Positions 62,560 through 64,000 of a DNA stretch of 64,000 bases are shown one piece after another. This DNA is from Spartinivicinus marinus (GTDB lineage Bacteria > Pseudomonadota > Gammaproteobacteria > Pseudomonadales > Zooshikellaceae): NCBI RefSeq assembly GCF_026309355.1, contig NZ_JAPJZK010000001.1, forward strand, positions 3,554,501 to 3,618,500, given 5' to 3'. The notes below the pieces were generated by a model. That model was not told the DNA's origin. It made no database searches and was given only the letters and a program-made list of their open reading frames with translations. Within the stretch, counting starts at the first letter, position 1, and each line of letters begins with the position of its first letter. The position numbers were made by a program, and so were the translations under genes.

Positions 62560-62635
62560 AGCGAAAGCTAATAGTGTTAGATGAGCGAATAGTATCAGAT
62601 GAGTGAATAGTATTAGATAGTACTAGATGAATAGT
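62560..62635. repeat. Short degenerate tandem repeat
   Basis: About three to four units of roughly 18 bases with consensus AGYGAATAGTATYAGATG (62560-62635), upstream of the gene at 62713. Confidence 0.6.
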
Positions 62636-62712
62636 TTGCAACGGTTATTGTCAATAATAATGGTAATTATAAAAAATACTCGTAATATGTATAAATTGCT
62701 GAGGAAATAAAA

Positions 62713-63183
62713 TTGAAATCAAAAGTGCTTATCAGGTTTTACTCTTTAGTATCTCTATTATTGATTAGTATGGCAACTTTTTCTAATACACTAACTGATC
62801 AGAAAAAATTGGATGTTAAACGTACGGAAAATGCAGAAATATTAGTAAAAGCAGTTAATCAAAATAATCTGTCAAGGTTGAGGAGTGTATTTTCTCAAAA
62901 AAATTCACTCCTTCAAGATAAAGAGCTTCAAACGTTTATTGACTTGTCTAAAAACTTTCTTGGTGAAATAAGATTTGAAGGAATAGGTACTAGGCCTGCG
63001 CATGTATCAAAGGGCGAGGAATTGGTTATTGCCTCAATACACACCAATATAGCCACGCAAATTGGTCGGCAATATTTGTTGTCAGGTTCTAATGATAAAC
63101 AGGTTATTTTGCAAGTCTCATACCCAAAGGGAAGTGACAAAGCTGGGTTAGTATCAGTTGATTTCTATCCTTTTAATAAATAA
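62713..63183 (+). CDS. Small secreted protein, unknown function
   Basis: The TTG start at 62713 is supported by GAGGA seven bases upstream and by the signal peptide right after it (VLIRFYSLVSLLLISMATFS, cleavage near residue 24). The 156-residue product has a mature chain with a helical half (ENAEILVKAVNQNNLSRLRSVF) and a beta-rich half (RQYLLSGSNDKQVILQVSYP). No cysteines and no family recognised. Confidence 0.65.
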   Translation: MKSKVLIRFYSLVSLLLISMATFSNTLTDQKKLDVKRTENAEILVKAVNQNNLSRLRSVFSQKNSLLQDKELQTFIDLSKNFLGEIRFEGIGTRPAHVSKGEELVIASIHTNIATQIGRQYLLSGSNDKQVILQVSYPKGSDKAGLVSVDFYPFNK

Positions 63184-63216
63184 ACCAAACTGCTTTTTTT
63201 AAAGTGGTATGCTAAA

Positions 63217-64000
63217 TTAACAGTGGCTGGCATATTGTTGCTTAATAATACTGCCTAGTGTTTTAATTGCGTCAATACGTGACTGATCCCAAGGCTGGGA
63301 AAAATTAATCCTGAAACAATGCTTATACTTTTCAGGATTAACTGAAAACAATTCCCCTGGGGCAACCAAAATGTCCTTTTCTTTTGCTGCAAAATAAAGT
63401 TGTGTGGTATCGAATGGCTTGGTTAGCTCTACCCATAATACAAAGCCACCTTTGGCACTAGAAAGGCGAATATCTTTCGGAAAGTGCTCTTGAAGAATAG
63501 TCAGTGCTTGATAATAACGTTGTTGATAGCGTTGTCGTGCCTGAGTTAAGTGCTGGTAGTAGTTACCATAAGTCAAATAATCGGCGAGGGACAGTTGGTT
63601 GATTATGGGTGGTGTTAGCCCCATCAATAATTGTTGATAAAGAATAGTTTGCTTGTGCTTGTCTACTACTAACCAGCCTGTTTTTAATTGGGGGGAAATC
63701 GACTTAGAGGCAGATGAGCAGTACAACACCTGTCCATTTTTATCCAAAGCTTTTAACGCTTTGGGGCGCTCTTTTTGGTAGCCTAATTCGCCAAAAACAT
63801 CGTCTTCAATAATAGTTGTATTATATTTAGCAGTAATTTCCAATAACTGTTGTTGGTGTTTTATAGGCATACTGTCGCCTAAAGGGTTAGCAAAATTGGG
63901 GCAGGTAATTAAAGCTTTTACTGGCCATTGACTTAATATGCTTTTTAGCACATTTAAGTCGATACCTGTTTCTGCATGACTTGGAATTTCAAGTACTTTT
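63217..64000 (-). CDS. MocR-type PLP-dependent aminotransferase domain (cut by window edge)
   Basis: The frame stays open through base 64000, so the N-terminal part is missing; the GTG at 63951 is internal. Fold-type I PLP features are CPNFANPLGDSM (substrate and PLP contacts), IIEDDVFGELGY (PLP-ring Asp), and SSASKSISPQLKTGWLV (Schiff-base Lys). FRINFSQPW gives the carboxylate-binding Arg near the end. This form is typical of the effector domain of GntR/MocR regulators such as PdxR-like proteins, where a winged helix precedes it. Whether a DNA-binding domain is present lies beyond the window. Confidence 0.88.
   Translation of the reverse strand, partial: KVLEIPSHAETGIDLNVLKSILSQWPVKALITCPNFANPLGDSMPIKHQQQLLEITAKYNTTIIEDDVFGELGYQKERPKALKALDKNGQVLYCSSASKSISPQLKTGWLVVDKHKQTILYQQLLMGLTPPIINQLSLADYLTYGNYYQHLTQARQRYQQRYYQALTILQEHFPKDIRLSSAKGGFVLWVELTKPFDTTQLYFAAKEKDILVAPGELFSVNPEKYKHCFRINFSQPWDQSRIDAIKTLGSIIKQQYASHC

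Noticed and set aside
1-64000. tRNA and rRNA genes
   Set aside because: No cloverleaf with CCA-end pattern or rRNA-like stretch was recognised by eye; a tRNA search tool would be decisive.

Overview
The window is AT-rich chromosomal DNA of a gammaproteobacterium. MiaE, glutathione-independent formaldehyde dehydrogenase, DeaD, EndA, HAE1-type RND pumps, DUF2789, DUF2459 and DUF3103 proteins and many solo family-3 solute-binding proteins suggest a marine Oceanospirillales-like lineage (Zooshikella, Spartinivicinus or Hahella relatives). That placement is inference from protein resemblance; there is no rRNA or tRNA gene here. Both ends cut through genes: an HDOD protein on the left and a MocR-type aminotransferase domain on the right.

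Layout. 1-5.3 kb: HDOD end, PstS-like binding protein, LysR regulator, a small SutA-like protein, a lipoprotein, endonuclease I. 6-12.2 kb: fdhA, secreted DUF3103 protein, DUF2459 lipoprotein, an intact IS982-family element that splits a 170-codon membrane-protein gene, DUF2789, a small secreted protein. 12.3-24.1 kb: secreted subtilase, binding protein, a PdsR/PdsS-like two-component pair without a sortase, a glycosyltransferase-like protein, miaE, an exported Sm-like protein, another binding protein, deaD. 24.7-29.8 kb: Hsp20, then a PEP-synthase/rifampin-phosphotransferase-like enzyme overlapping a membrane-anchored PQQ-type propeller gene, with a convergent rhomboid protease. 29.8-32.4 kb is rich in copies of a dispersed MITE-like repeat around small genes and a diguanylate cyclase. 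32.7-34.6 kb: HEETH putative metallopeptidase and a VCBS-like secreted protein.

34.7-46.5 kb looks like an accessory metal/redox region. Two YHYH-domain proteins, a HupE/UreJ membrane protein and a small secreted protein lie on the minus strand, divergent from two tandem multicopper oxidases. The second oxidase keeps an open frame but has lost most copper ligands. An RND adaptor-permease pair follows after a strong terminator. 46.5-57 kb: three solo family-3 binding proteins, a PAS-GGDEF-EAL protein, a MexAB-like pump without its outer-membrane channel, and a lysozyme-like orphan. 57-64 kb: thioesterase, a PdxJ of the subtype I associate with Bacteroidetes, a Sfp-type PPTase, an RNA-repair pair (RNA ligase overlapping HD-Pnk), an IS200-type element, a small secreted protein and the MocR fragment.

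The most notable signals are the degenerate multicopper oxidase paralog beside an intact one in the YHYH/HupE locus, the RNA ligase/HD-Pnk pair, the PEP-dikinase-like/propeller/rhomboid group, the IS982 insertion whose host gene can be rebuilt exactly, and the MITE-like repeat family. Nothing in the window is a CRISPR array or a recognisable prophage.
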